From Bacteroidia bacterium (GTDB taxonomy: Bacteria; Bacteroidota; Bacteroidia; AKYH767-A; OLB10): 64,000 bases of DNA. The notes under the pieces were generated by a model. It was not told the DNA's origin and made no database searches. It saw only the letters and a program-made list of their open reading frames with translations. A program made the translations under genes and the position numbers. The stretch is taken from the NCBI GenBank assembly GCA_037045145.1, contig JBAOIA010000012.1:930001-994000 (forward strand), read 5' to 3'. How positions within the stretch are numbered: position 1 is the first letter of the stretch; the number at the start of each line of letters is the position of its first letter. Below are positions 1 through 9,814 of the stretch, piece by piece.

Positions 1-359
1 TAATACTCCTCTTCACCCATTTTGTTATTTACATCATCGTATTCTTTGAGTAAATCAACAATGGGTTGAACACCTTCCATGACAATTTCCTTTGCTGTTT
101 TACGCTCATCTAACTTAGGCTCCTGCTCGAGATAGCCAACAGTGTAGCCTGGAGAAAACACAACCTCACCGGTAAAGGATTTGTCTATTCCGGCAATAAT
201 TTTCATTAAGGTTGACTTACCTGCACCATTCAAACCAAGGATACCGATTTTGGCACCATAGTAAAAAGAGAGGTAAATATCTTTTAAAATTTGTCGTTGT
301 GGCGGAACCGTTTTGCTAACACCCACCATTGAGAAAATAATCTTTTTATCGTCACTCAT
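1..359 (-). CDS. ettA: ABC-F ATPase EttA (energy-dependent translational throttle), N-terminal part
   Basis: Only the first 119 or so codons lie in the window; the gene runs off the left edge. The protein starts MSDDKKIIFSMVGVSK and carries a Walker A motif, GLNGAGKST, at residues 42-50, followed by LEQEPKLDERKTAKE, which is typical of EttA and its close relatives. ABC-F proteins are soluble tandem ATPases that bind the ribosomal E site; EttA gates the first elongation step according to ATP/ADP ratio. The start is the ATG at 359-357. The opening residues and the spacing to Walker A match EttA better than Uup or antibiotic-resistance ABC-F proteins, but the second ATPase domain is not visible, so the subfamily call is a family inference. 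Confidence 0.85.
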   Translation of the reverse strand, partial: MSDDKKIIFSMVGVSKTVPPQRQILKDIYLSFYYGAKIGILGLNGAGKSTLMKIIAGIDKSFTGEVVFSPGYTVGYLEQEPKLDERKTAKEIVMEGVQPIVDLLKEYDDVNNKMGEEEY

Positions 360-791
360 TACAGCTTTTTTTAATTGGAGTGCAAAGGTAGGTAAAGTTG
401 ATGAGTCGTTAATTGTTAGAGGCGGGGATTTAGCTAATTAGATAGTTTTAAAATTCTAAGCTATGCCCCTTTAATGTGCAAAAGGTGATGGGGTGAATAT
501 TAAGATATTGACATGAAAACTGTAGAAGTGTTTAAAATGCTTGGAAGTTAGAAAGTTTTAACATCCTATATAAATCCTATGAATTCTCCGATGTAAAATC
601 AAAAAGAAGTTGAGGAGACAAAACGGGTAGGGAAAAATGGAATTTTGATTTTTTATATTGAATTATTCAAGTTAAAAATGAAACATTACATTAAAAATAT
701 TACTGATAAAATATTTTAATCTATTGTGACTTAAGTCACAATAGAAACGTCCAAATCACATTAGCTTTACACAATAACAAACTAAATAAAA
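360..791. other. AT-rich intergenic region with a CRP-like palindrome
   Basis: This 432-bp gap lies between the divergent ettA-type gene and the T9SS protein gene at 792. I see no convincing gene or RNA in it. Its one clear structure is the palindrome at 721-744, listed separately. Confidence 0.6.
721..744 (+). promoter_or_regulatory. Perfect 24-bp palindrome, CRP/FNR-like operator
   Basis: The half-site CTATTGTGACTT is followed by its exact reverse complement. It contains TGTGA-N6-TCACA, the consensus layout of CRP/FNR-family sites. Its centre is about 30 bp upstream of TAGCTTTA (762-769), a near match to the Bacteroidota -7 element TAnnTTTG, and no TTG -33 box is visible. That geometry suits an activator. 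The regulator is not in the window. Confidence 0.6.
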
Positions 792-3700
792 ATGAAACAT
801 TTAACAACACTCTTAATTCTCTTAATTACAACCATTGTAAAATTACATGGTCAGGTAATTTACGACTATGCTGGCGACTTAAACGGTCTACCTGTTTACG
901 TTGATGCTAACGCCAGCGGAACAACACTATATACTGCCGGTAATTTAGGATACCGATGCGACACAGGCTACACAGTTCGAACAAATGGTATAGATCCCTA
1001 TCTTGATCCTATCAAAGGTCCACTTGACGAATTTGATTATGATGCCAATGACCGAATTGATTTTACTATTTCGCCTCAGCCAGGTTATCAGTTAAATATA
1101 ACAGGTATGACTGTGGTGGCTGGCAGATTGAATTTTGGTCCTACAGAATTAAAATTTGGCATGAACATTAATGGAACCGGGATGATAGAGGGAGATTTGA
1201 TGAGTTCACTACCCAAAGAATGTGAAGGAGACCCCAACAATGGTATTCCTAATGCAGTACCGGCAACCCATACTTGGGATATTGACGATTTTAATTCACT
1301 TACACCAGTAACATTCACAATTGGCTGCTCAGGAGGCCTAAACAATGTTGCTATCATTTATCAAGTTATTATTCATGGTACAGTAACTCCTGCACAAACT
1401 ATTCCGGTTATCTCCAACTACTCTCATGCCGGTGGATATTTATTATGCAATGACGAGCCGGTAACATTGTCTGTGGTTACAACAGGAACACCATCTCCCT
1501 CTTATGAATGGCAAGATCAAAATGGTAATCCTGTTTCAGGGGCAACACTATCATCCTTAACCTTATCCAATCCATTACCTCAGCACAGCTATTATCGGGT
1601 GAGAGTGTACAATTCATTTGGTGAAACATTTTCTCCTTATACGCATATATATGGATTTGTGAATGATATTAATGCAGGTACAGACCAAGTGTTGTGTACA
1701 GGTGATCAAGCAACATTAAATGGTCAGGGGAGTGGCTATTGGTTCACTTCCGGTGATGGAGGTTTTGATGATCCATCTTACCCTAATGCAATTTATTATC
1801 CTGGAATAGGTGATGTGATGGCGGGCAGTGTACAATTAGAATTTGGTGGGTATATTTATAATAACTTTAATTATGAAGTGTGCTGGAGGAATGACTATTT
1901 AAACCTAACCATAGGCACACCTGCAACAGCTAATGCAGGATTTGATCAGTCAATTTCTCAACCTAACACTACATTGACCGGCAATAACCCATCTCCTGGA
2001 ATCGGTTTATGGACATTGGTTTCAGGAACTGCCACTTTTGCTGATTCTAGCCTATTCAATACAAGTGTCAGTAATTTAAGTAATGGTGCTAACACATTAC
2101 GTTGGACCATTTCTATGGGCTCATGTTCAAACTATGATGAAATGATTGTTACTGTAGCTACTACACCTGTTTCTGCTATTATTTCCGGAGACACAACCAT
2201 TTGTAATGGAGGACAAGCTCAACTTAAAATTGATTTTATCGGAAATGGACCTTTTGACTTTAGCTATACTGATGGAGTTACCGTATTTGGACCTTTCACT
2301 ACAGCTGCTAATCCTGAAATAATTTGGGTCAACCCTACTTCTACAACCAATTATCAATTAACCTCAGTAAGTTCAGGAGGTACGAGTGGCACTGTTTCAG
2401 GAACAGCTACTATTCAGGCATTAACTGCACCTCCATCAGCCAATGTAACATTACCATTTAATGGAATGCCAACTCATATTTGTAATGGAACAACAGCGAA
2501 TCTATCCATTGCATCTGTTGCTGGCGCTACTTATTATATATGGGATGCACCTGTCGGATCATACTTTGATGGAAACCCTTTAAATACGTCTCCATATACT
2601 AGTATATTACCTACAGTACAAATAACATTTGGAGCTCCATCTGGATCGTTCTACACAATAGGTGTTCAGGCAGCAAATCCATGTGGAACTACATTACGCA
2701 AAATTGAAAAAGTCAGAGGTATAATTTCAACACCTTCTGTAATAAATGGTTTAACAATAGCATGTGCCAATACCAATGGAAATTACAGCACAAATGTCGT
2801 AACGGGCGCCACTTCATACCAATGGTCAATTACTGGTGATGCTACAGTAAGTGGTAATGGCACATCTGTTTCCGTTTCATTTGGACCCAATTGGTCTGGT
2901 GGTACATTATGTGTTGCAGCACAAACAAGTTGTTACACTACGGTTTCAAAATGCATCAACATTAAGAATACTCAAACAACCGCTTATGCGCCATCAGGAA
3001 CTTTTACTGCCTGTTCAAATTCAATGTTAACATATAGCGTTCCGTCACAACCTGGAGTTGTAACATATAATTGGACTTTGCCTATAGGAGTAAGCGGCTT
3101 TTCAACAACAAACAGTATTACGGTGACCTTCGGACCTAACTTTGTAGCTAGTGGTAATATTTGTGTGTCTTCTACAACGATTTGTGGAACAACTACTCCG
3201 CCAAAATGTAAAACCATTAAATCAGGATTACCTGAAAAACCTTCTTCAATTACAGGCCACACTACTGGATTGTGTAATGTTTCACAAACATACACATGCC
3301 CAATTATAAACGGAGCAACATATAATTGGACTGCTCCATCAGGAGCTGTAATAACCGGAAATGGAAGCAATTCTATTATTGTTGATTTTGGAACATTCAC
3401 TTCAGGATCATTGTGTGTTTCTGCAACAAACAATTGCGGCACCGGTTCTCCACGTTGTATAACTGTGAAAGGTGCCCCCAGTAAACCTGGTGCAATTTCA
3501 AGTATTCCAAGCACATGGTGTGTACCTGCAACCGGTATTCAGTTTAATAGCAATATCAATAATCTTACAGGTAATTACAACCTAAAATGGCAAATTGCTC
3601 CTGCTATAAATGCTGCTATTCAAGGTCCAAATAATACTAATCAAATTTCTGCAAACTGGCTTGCATCAGGTACAACTTCTGTCCAGCTAATGGCATATAA

Positions 3701-4013
3701 TACCTGCGGCAGTGCTACAACAACTCATTCATTTAACATTCCTGCATGTAAATTATCTGCTTCAAATTTTAATGAGAAACAAGAGGATATTTTTATATAC
3801 CCCAATCCTGCAAATGATTTTATTACAATTCATTTACCTGAAGATATAAGATCGGATTTTACAATTGAATTATATACTTCAGAAGGAAGTCTAGTTAGTA
3901 GAAGGATTATTAATTCTAGTCAATTAATTTCTCTTCCACCAACAGCAGGACTGTATTTCATAAGAGTTATATCTCCTCATCAATCACAAACCATAAAGTT
4001 GGTTGTTGAATAA
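792..4013 (+). CDS. Large secreted T9SS type A sorting-domain protein, Ig/PKD-like
   Basis: This 1073-residue protein has a signal peptide (about residues 1-21, ending KLHGQ), a long Ser/Thr/Asn-rich body of repeated Ig/PKD-like beta modules, and a C-terminal sorting domain from about residue 997. The sorting domain has the signature YPNPANDF, then GLYFIRV and a short basic end. T9SS cargo is exported through the outer membrane and anchored or released there. Residues from about 560 to 990 are paralogous to residues of about 1300-1725 in the protein at 24399, including shared IWD..GNPLNTSP and SITGDATVSGNGT blocks. The N-terminal 500 residues are not recognised. Adhesion or surface matrix is the likely role, but no catalytic motif is visible. 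It lies behind a CRP-like palindrome and ends at a strong terminator. Confidence 0.85.
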   Translation: MKHLTTLLILLITTIVKLHGQVIYDYAGDLNGLPVYVDANASGTTLYTAGNLGYRCDTGYTVRTNGIDPYLDPIKGPLDEFDYDANDRIDFTISPQPGYQLNITGMTVVAGRLNFGPTELKFGMNINGTGMIEGDLMSSLPKECEGDPNNGIPNAVPATHTWDIDDFNSLTPVTFTIGCSGGLNNVAIIYQVIIHGTVTPAQTIPVISNYSHAGGYLLCNDEPVTLSVVTTGTPSPSYEWQDQNGNPVSGATLSSLTLSNPLPQHSYYRVRVYNSFGETFSPYTHIYGFVNDINAGTDQVLCTGDQATLNGQGSGYWFTSGDGGFDDPSYPNAIYYPGIGDVMAGSVQLEFGGYIYNNFNYEVCWRNDYLNLTIGTPATANAGFDQSISQPNTTLTGNNPSPGIGLWTLVSGTATFADSSLFNTSVSNLSNGANTLRWTISMGSCSNYDEMIVTVATTPVSAIISGDTTICNGGQAQLKIDFIGNGPFDFSYTDGVTVFGPFTTAANPEIIWVNPTSTTNYQLTSVSSGGTSGTVSGTATIQALTAPPSANVTLPFNGMPTHICNGTTANLSIASVAGATYYIWDAPVGSYFDGNPLNTSPYTSILPTVQITFGAPSGSFYTIGVQAANPCGTTLRKIEKVRGIISTPSVINGLTIACANTNGNYSTNVVTGATSYQWSITGDATVSGNGTSVSVSFGPNWSGGTLCVAAQTSCYTTVSKCINIKNTQTTAYAPSGTFTACSNSMLTYSVPSQPGVVTYNWTLPIGVSGFSTTNSITVTFGPNFVASGNICVSSTTICGTTTPPKCKTIKSGLPEKPSSITGHTTGLCNVSQTYTCPIINGATYNWTAPSGAVITGNGSNSIIVDFGTFTSGSLCVSATNNCGTGSPRCITVKGAPSKPGAISSIPSTWCVPATGIQFNSNINNLTGNYNLKWQIAPAINAAIQGPNNTNQISANWLASGTTSVQLMAYNTCGSATTTHSFNIPACKLSASNFNEKQEDIFIYPNPANDFITIHLPEDIRSDFTIELYTSEGSLVSRRIINSSQLISLPPTAGLYFIRVISPHQSQTIKLVVE

Positions 4014-4070
4014 AATTTCATTTAAAACAAATTGTTGTAATCTATTCAAGAACGCAATTTAATTTTTAAA

Positions 4071-4120
4071 GCAAATGAACTGAATATTCCAATGAATATT
4101 CAGTTCATTTGCTTTTTATT
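4071..4120 (+). terminator. Strong intrinsic terminator
   Basis: A perfect 18-bp stem (4071-4088 with 4095-4112) with a 6-base loop CCAATG is followed by TTTTTATT. It closes the T9SS gene ending at 4013. Confidence 0.85.
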
Positions 4121-4209
4121 ATTATACTCTTCTTCAATTTCCTTGCAGCTGTTGATGATGTTGTTTGAATAAAAACGTACAGCTGGCGTTAAGTTACAAG
4201 TGGAAAGTT

Positions 4210-4217
4210 TAGTTTTG
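4210..4217 (+). promoter_or_regulatory. Candidate -7 element of the PBP1A gene
   Basis: TAGTTTTG matches TAnnTTTG exactly. It lies so close to the first ATG (4232) that the downstream ATG at 4241 may be the true start. No clear TTG box is seen at the right distance. Confidence 0.35.
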
Positions 4218-4231
4218 CCGGTTCTGACAGA

Positions 4232-6469
4232 ATGAGGAATATGGCCAATAAGAAAAAGCGCGGGAATTTCCGTATGTTTATTTTGCTGATGTGGATGCTT
4301 GCATTGCTGCCTCTTGCAGTTATTGTGATAGTGTTGAGTGCTGTAAATATGGGTAAGTTTGGTGAGTTGCCTACTTTTGAGGAGCTGGAGAATCCGAACA
4401 GTAGCCTGGCATCGGAAGTTATTTCAAGCGATAATGTTTTGTTGGGTAAGTACTACATTCAGAACCGTTCCAACATACACTTCAGAGAACTTGCCGAAAA
4501 TACAGTGGATGCACTGAAAGCTACTGAAGATATTCGTTTTGAAGAGCACAGTGGTGTGGATATGCGTGGATTGGCAAGGGTGTTTTTTAAAACGGTGATT
4601 TTGCAACAAAAATCTTCAGGAGGAGGAAGTACCATTTCACAACAACTGGCTAAAAATTTATTCCCCCGTGAGAATGAAAGTGGTTTGCGTTTGGCTTTAC
4701 GTAAAGTAAAAGAATGGATTATTGCCGTTAGATTAGAACGTAATTACACCAAGCAAGAAATTATGGCAATGTATCTGAATACGGTTGAGTTTGGCCACAA
4801 CAGCTATGGAATAAAATCGGCAGCAAAGACTTTTTTTAATAAGATGCCCTCGCAGTTAAAGGTGGAAGAGTCGGCTATGCTGGTAGGTTTACTGCAGGCA
4901 CCTACACGTTACAGCCCGGTTCGTAACCCCAAAAATGCTATGGTTAGACGAAATACCGTGTTGAGCCAGATGGAGAAGTATAAATTTTTGACTGAAGCCG
5001 AATACGACTCAATAGTGAAGTTGCCGATAAAATTAAATTTCAGGGCAGAGGATCATAATGACGGACTGGCACCCTATTTCAGGGAGACCTTGCGATTAGA
5101 ATTGGTTAAATGGTGTAAGGAACATAAAAAATCTGATGGCAGCAGCTATAATTTGTATCGTGACGGTTTGCGCATTTACACTACAATAGATTCGCGATTG
5201 CAGGAATATGCAGAAGAAGGGATGAAGGAACACCTTACAGAGTTGCAAAAGGCTTTTTATCAGCACTGGAAAGGTCGAGTACCATGGGCACAGCATCCGG
5301 AAGTTATTGAAGATGGAATAAAGAAAAGCGACCGCTATATATCGCTGAAAGCTGAAGGCATGAGTGAACAGGAGATAAAAGAGAATTTTGCAACCAAGAT
5401 TCCAATGACCGTATTTTCGTGGAAGGGTGATATAGATACTATGATGAGTCCACTTGACTCTTTGAAGTATTACAAGATGTTTTTGCAAACCGGTGTGATG
5501 AGTATTGAGCCACAGACAGGTTATGTGCGTGCATGGGTTGGCGGAAACAACTATCGCTACTTTAAATACGACCACGTGAAGGCAGGCCGCAGACAGGTGG
5601 GGTCAACATTTAAGCCGTTTTTATATACACTGGCCATGCAGGAAGGCTATTCTCCATGTTTTAAAGTTCCGAATGTGCGTGTGACTATTCCAATACCCGG
5701 ACAGCCTGACTGGAGCCCATCGAACAGCGATGGAAAATATGGTGGTATGCTGACGCTGAAAGAGGCTCTTGCTGAGTCGGTGAACAGCGTGTCGGCATAT
5801 CTTATGAAACAGTTTGGCCCAAAGCCTATGATTGAGATTGCAAGGAAAATGGGTATTACCTCACCTATTGACGAAGTGCCCTCCATTTGTTTAGGCACGC
5901 CTGATGTATCGCTGTTTGAGATGTGTGGTGCATACGCCACATTTGCCAATAAAGGTGTGTGGACAGAGCCCATTTACATTACACGCATTGAAGACAAAAA
6001 CGGTATGGTCTTACAAGAGTTTGTGCCACGAAAGGTTGAAGCCATCAGTGAAGAAACAGCTTATCTGATGCTGAATCTGATGCAAGGTGTGGTTCAAGGT
6101 GGTACCGGTGCAAGGCTACGTTTCCGTTATGGACTCACCAATCCAATAGCAGGAAAAACAGGAACAACACAAAATCAAAGTGACGGATGGTTTATGGGGA
6201 TAACACCAACATTGGTTACAGGTGTTTGGGTTGGTTGTGAAGACCGCTCCGTACATTTCAGAACTACCAGTCTTGGGCAGGGTGCAAATACAGCGTTGCC
6301 TATATGGGCATCGTATATGAAAAAGGCGTATGCCGATAAAGACCTGAATTTGTTCAACGGTGATTTTGAAAAGCCTGAACATCCGCTGAGTATAGAAACA
6401 GACTGCAGCAAGTATGATCAAGACAAAAAAGACCATCAGCATAACAGTGGTTTTGGAAGCGACCTTTAG
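4232..6469 (+). CDS. Penicillin-binding protein 1A (bifunctional glycosyltransferase/transpeptidase)
   Basis: The 745-residue protein builds peptidoglycan. It is a class A PBP with a cytoplasmic N-terminus, one membrane helix (about residues 15-38), a GT51 glycosyltransferase domain and a transpeptidase domain. The GT51 domain shows the catalytic-Glu block TEDIRFEEHSG (about residue 97) and GGSTISQQLAKNLF. The transpeptidase motifs are all present: STFK near residue 457 (active serine), SVN near 515 and KTGTT near 640. Length matches the family. The start could be Met1 (4232) or Met4 (4241); a -7-like element at 4210 is very close and favours Met4. It stands alone between a terminator and pheT. 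Confidence 0.95.
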   Translation: MRNMANKKKRGNFRMFILLMWMLALLPLAVIVIVLSAVNMGKFGELPTFEELENPNSSLASEVISSDNVLLGKYYIQNRSNIHFRELAENTVDALKATEDIRFEEHSGVDMRGLARVFFKTVILQQKSSGGGSTISQQLAKNLFPRENESGLRLALRKVKEWIIAVRLERNYTKQEIMAMYLNTVEFGHNSYGIKSAAKTFFNKMPSQLKVEESAMLVGLLQAPTRYSPVRNPKNAMVRRNTVLSQMEKYKFLTEAEYDSIVKLPIKLNFRAEDHNDGLAPYFRETLRLELVKWCKEHKKSDGSSYNLYRDGLRIYTTIDSRLQEYAEEGMKEHLTELQKAFYQHWKGRVPWAQHPEVIEDGIKKSDRYISLKAEGMSEQEIKENFATKIPMTVFSWKGDIDTMMSPLDSLKYYKMFLQTGVMSIEPQTGYVRAWVGGNNYRYFKYDHVKAGRRQVGSTFKPFLYTLAMQEGYSPCFKVPNVRVTIPIPGQPDWSPSNSDGKYGGMLTLKEALAESVNSVSAYLMKQFGPKPMIEIARKMGITSPIDEVPSICLGTPDVSLFEMCGAYATFANKGVWTEPIYITRIEDKNGMVLQEFVPRKVEAISEETAYLMLNLMQGVVQGGTGARLRFRYGLTNPIAGKTGTTQNQSDGWFMGITPTLVTGVWVGCEDRSVHFRTTSLGQGANTALPIWASYMKKAYADKDLNLFNGDFEKPEHPLSIETDCSKYDQDKKDHQHNSGFGSDL

Positions 6470-6544
6470 CAGAATGAACTGCGGTTTATTTTTGTCTGCC
6501 CGAATAATTTTATTTTTGCATTTTCACTTTCATTAAAAATAAGA

Positions 6545-8986
6545 ATGAAAATATCGCTCGACTGGTTGAAGGACTACATAAAGTTGCAACAAACACCTGA
6601 AGAAATTGAACATTTACTGACAAGCAGTGGACTTGAAGTGGAGTCGCTGGAAGAAACCGACAGTATTAAAGGCGGACTGCGCGGATTGGTAGTTGGCGAA
6701 GTGCTGGAAAAAGAAAAACATCCTGATGCCGACAGATTGAGTGTTACTAAAGTGAATGTAGGTAAAGCTATGCCGCTGCAAATTGTTTGTGGAGCAGCAA
6801 ATGTTGCCAAAGGACAAAAAGTATTAGTGGCTTTAAATGGTGCACGATTGTATCCAACCTTTGGTGAACCATTCGACATAAAAAATTCCAAAATACGTGG
6901 GCAGGCTTCCGAAGGAATGATTTGTTCGGAGGATGAGATAGGACTTGGAAACGCACATGACGGAATAATGGTGTTAGATGCCAATGCAGTGCCTGGTACA
7001 CCCGCGGCAGAATGGTTTAAGATAAAACAGGATCACATTTTTGAAATAGGTTTAACGCCCAACCGTATTGATGCAGCCTCACATGGTGGTGTTGCACGCG
7101 ACCTTGCTGCCGTAATCAATACAAGAGCAAAAGCAGAAAATAAGAATTCTGCTAAAGCACAGTTTAACATGCCTGATGTGAGTGCTTTTGCACCTGATAG
7201 CAACGCGCTGCGAATTGACGTAGTTGTAGATAAAAATTCAGGCTGTGAAAGATATTGCGGTATCTCCATTAATGGTATAACAGTTGGTGAATCACCTGAA
7301 TGGCTGAAAAGCAGATTGCAGTCAATAGGCGTTAAATGTATTAACAACATTGTTGATGTAACCAACTTTGTGATGTTTGAAACCGGGCAACCATTACATG
7401 CCTTTGACGCAGCAAAGGTGAAAGGAAAAATTATTGTACAGAAAACAGGTAAGGCATCTGCATTTACCACACTCGATCAAATTGAAAGAAAACTGACTGG
7501 TGATGAAGTGATGATTTGCAATGCATCAGAGCCGTTATGTATTGCCGGAGTGATGGGTGGCACCGACTCCGGTGTGTCCGCTTCTACCACACAAATATTT
7601 TTAGAGAGTGCCTGGTTTAATGCTGCCGAGGTTCGAAAAGCGGCAAAATATCATGGTTTAAAGACAGAATCTTCTTTTCGCTTTGAAAGAGGAACCGACC
7701 CCAACGGAACGCTATATGCATTAAAACGTGCAGCCTTGCTAATAAAAGAAATTGCCGGAGGAAAAATTGTTTCCGATGTTATTGACTTATATCCTGAAGT
7801 TGTAGAACCTTGTATCATAGACGTAAATTTTGAAAAAATAAATAAACTGTCAGGAATTAATTTTAGTAATGACATGCTGCTTTCTGTGTTGGAGTTTTGT
7901 GGCTTTGGCATCAAAAGCAGTGATGCAAATGGTGCAACCATTTCCATACCGACATATAAAACCGATGTTACACGACAGGCTGATGTAGTAGAAGAAATTT
8001 TGCGGACTTATGGCTACCACCACATTCCGTTAAACGAAAAAACAGGTTTATCATTTTCAAGTCACACGCCCGACAGAAAACCCGCTTTGCAATATAAAAT
8101 TTCACAACATCTGAGCGCCATAGGCTTTTTTGAAATGATAAATAATTCATTGGTATCTTCTTCACACTCAGTTACAGGTGATAAAGCTGTGAAAGTTTTA
8201 AATCCTTTAAGCAAGGAGCTGGACATATTGCGTCCTGACATGCTTGCATCTACACTGAGCACCATAAGTTACAACATAAACAGAAAAAATAGTAATTTGA
8301 GGTTGTTTGAATTTGGCAAGACTTATCTTCAGCATGAAGAAAAACTTTCTGAAACAAACAATTTAGTTGTTGCAATGACAGGGATGGTAAATGAGCCTAA
8401 TTGGCATAAGTCAGAAAGAGAATCGTCATTGTTTTATATTAAATCAGTCGCAGAAAAAGCAATAGAACTGGTAATGCCACGTATGACTTCTCATTTAAAT
8501 TGGGTGCAGGATAGTCATGCTTTGTTTTCAACCTATACAAACATTATGCAACGACAGTCAACTCTTGGATTCATTGGCTCAGTAAAGAAACAAATGTTGA
8601 AAAAATTTGATATTGCACAACCTGTTTATATTGCAGAACTGAATATGGATATTTTGCTGGAAAAAAGTTTGTCACATAAAACAGTAATCAAATTACCACA
8701 ACCATTTCCGGAGGTAAAGCGCGATCTGTCGCTGATGCTTGATCAGAAAATCAACTATGCCGACCTGAGAGATTTAGCCTTAAAACAAGAAAAGAAATTG
8801 TTGAAACAGGTTGACATTTTTGATGTGTATGAAGGTGAAAAAATTGAAGCAGGGAAAAAATCGTATGCACTGAGTTTTACTTTGGCTGATGATGATGCTA
8901 CCTTAACTGAAAAACAAATAGAATCAGTAATGCAGAAGATTGAAAAAGCCTTTGAGAAAAACCTGGGGGCAGTAATCAGAAAATAA
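6545..8986 (+). CDS. pheT: Phenylalanine--tRNA ligase subunit beta
   Basis: The 813-residue beta subunit of the heterotetrameric PheRS works with the PheS alpha subunit, which is not in the window, to charge tRNA-Phe. Visible domains are the N-terminal tRNA-binding OB fold (about residues 42-155, with EKHPDADRLSVTKVN), the B3/B4 editing region (about 215-390), the B5 DNA-binding-like fold (about 405-480) and the C-terminal FDX-ACB anticodon-binding domain (from about 720, PFPEVKRDLS). Length is normal for the family. The stop codon overlaps the start of the next gene (TAATG), so translational coupling is likely. Confidence 0.97.
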   Translation: MKISLDWLKDYIKLQQTPEEIEHLLTSSGLEVESLEETDSIKGGLRGLVVGEVLEKEKHPDADRLSVTKVNVGKAMPLQIVCGAANVAKGQKVLVALNGARLYPTFGEPFDIKNSKIRGQASEGMICSEDEIGLGNAHDGIMVLDANAVPGTPAAEWFKIKQDHIFEIGLTPNRIDAASHGGVARDLAAVINTRAKAENKNSAKAQFNMPDVSAFAPDSNALRIDVVVDKNSGCERYCGISINGITVGESPEWLKSRLQSIGVKCINNIVDVTNFVMFETGQPLHAFDAAKVKGKIIVQKTGKASAFTTLDQIERKLTGDEVMICNASEPLCIAGVMGGTDSGVSASTTQIFLESAWFNAAEVRKAAKYHGLKTESSFRFERGTDPNGTLYALKRAALLIKEIAGGKIVSDVIDLYPEVVEPCIIDVNFEKINKLSGINFSNDMLLSVLEFCGFGIKSSDANGATISIPTYKTDVTRQADVVEEILRTYGYHHIPLNEKTGLSFSSHTPDRKPALQYKISQHLSAIGFFEMINNSLVSSSHSVTGDKAVKVLNPLSKELDILRPDMLASTLSTISYNINRKNSNLRLFEFGKTYLQHEEKLSETNNLVVAMTGMVNEPNWHKSERESSLFYIKSVAEKAIELVMPRMTSHLNWVQDSHALFSTYTNIMQRQSTLGFIGSVKKQMLKKFDIAQPVYIAELNMDILLEKSLSHKTVIKLPQPFPEVKRDLSLMLDQKINYADLRDLALKQEKKLLKQVDIFDVYEGEKIEAGKKSYALSFTLADDDATLTEKQIESVMQKIEKAFEKNLGAVIRK

Positions 8987-9753
8987 TGTCGCTTGATTTA
9001 TTTTATCGTAGCATTGGTAAGGGTCAACCGCTAATAATCTTACATGGTTTGTTCGGATTGAATGATAACTGGCAATCTTTTTCAAAACAAATAACTGAAA
9101 ATGATATTGCTGTTTATGCTGTTGATTTAAGAAATCATGGAAGCTCGCCACACAACTCTGTTTTTGATTACGATTCAATGGCTGATGATGTTTTTGCATT
9201 CATCCTTAAACATGATTTACAAAATGTAACCATCATGGGACATTCTCTCGGTGGCAAAGTAGCTATGAAGTTAGCATTGAAGCATCAGGAAATATTAAAA
9301 TCTTTGATAGTTGTTGATATTGCACCTCGCTATTATGCGCCACATCATCAGCAGATAATTAAAGCACTTCAGGCTGTTGATCTCGATACTGTCAACACTC
9401 GCACAGAGGCCGATCATATTTTATCTGGCTACCTTGATGATGCCGGAGTAAAAATGTTTTTGCTTAAAAATTTATATTGGAAAGGCGACCGCTTGCAATG
9501 GCGTTTTAATCTACATGTGATTGCAGAAAAAATTGATTCAGTAGGCGAAAGAATTGCTTCAGAAGAAAAATACGAAGGCAAGACACTATTTATTAGAGGA
9601 GAAAAATCGAATTACATTACCGATGATGATAAGCCGGAAATTTTAAACTTATTTCCGAAAGCAGAAATAAAAACCTGTGCGAACGCCGGACACTGGGTTC
9701 ATGCCGACAACCCGGAATGTATGCTTGCCACCGTGCGTGACTTTTTAAGTTAA
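8986..9753 (+). CDS. Alpha/beta hydrolase (YbfF-like esterase family)
   Basis: This 255-residue soluble alpha/beta hydrolase has an oxyanion block near the N-terminus (LHGLFGLNDNW), a nucleophile elbow GHSLGG with the serine near residue 86, and a C-terminal catalytic His in GHWVHADNPE. The order and size match the YbfF esterase group, which acts on short acyl esters or thioesters; the physiological substrate is unknown. The A of its ATG is the last base of the pheT stop, so it is almost certainly expressed with pheT, although no functional link is evident. Confidence 0.88.
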   Translation: MSLDLFYRSIGKGQPLIILHGLFGLNDNWQSFSKQITENDIAVYAVDLRNHGSSPHNSVFDYDSMADDVFAFILKHDLQNVTIMGHSLGGKVAMKLALKHQEILKSLIVVDIAPRYYAPHHQQIIKALQAVDLDTVNTRTEADHILSGYLDDAGVKMFLLKNLYWKGDRLQWRFNLHVIAEKIDSVGERIASEEKYEGKTLFIRGEKSNYITDDDKPEILNLFPKAEIKTCANAGHWVHADNPECMLATVRDFLS

Positions 9754-9814
9754 TAAACAATACAAACATCATCAGTATTTCAGTATTTTAGCGCATCATT
9801 TCAGAGCGCAAGTA

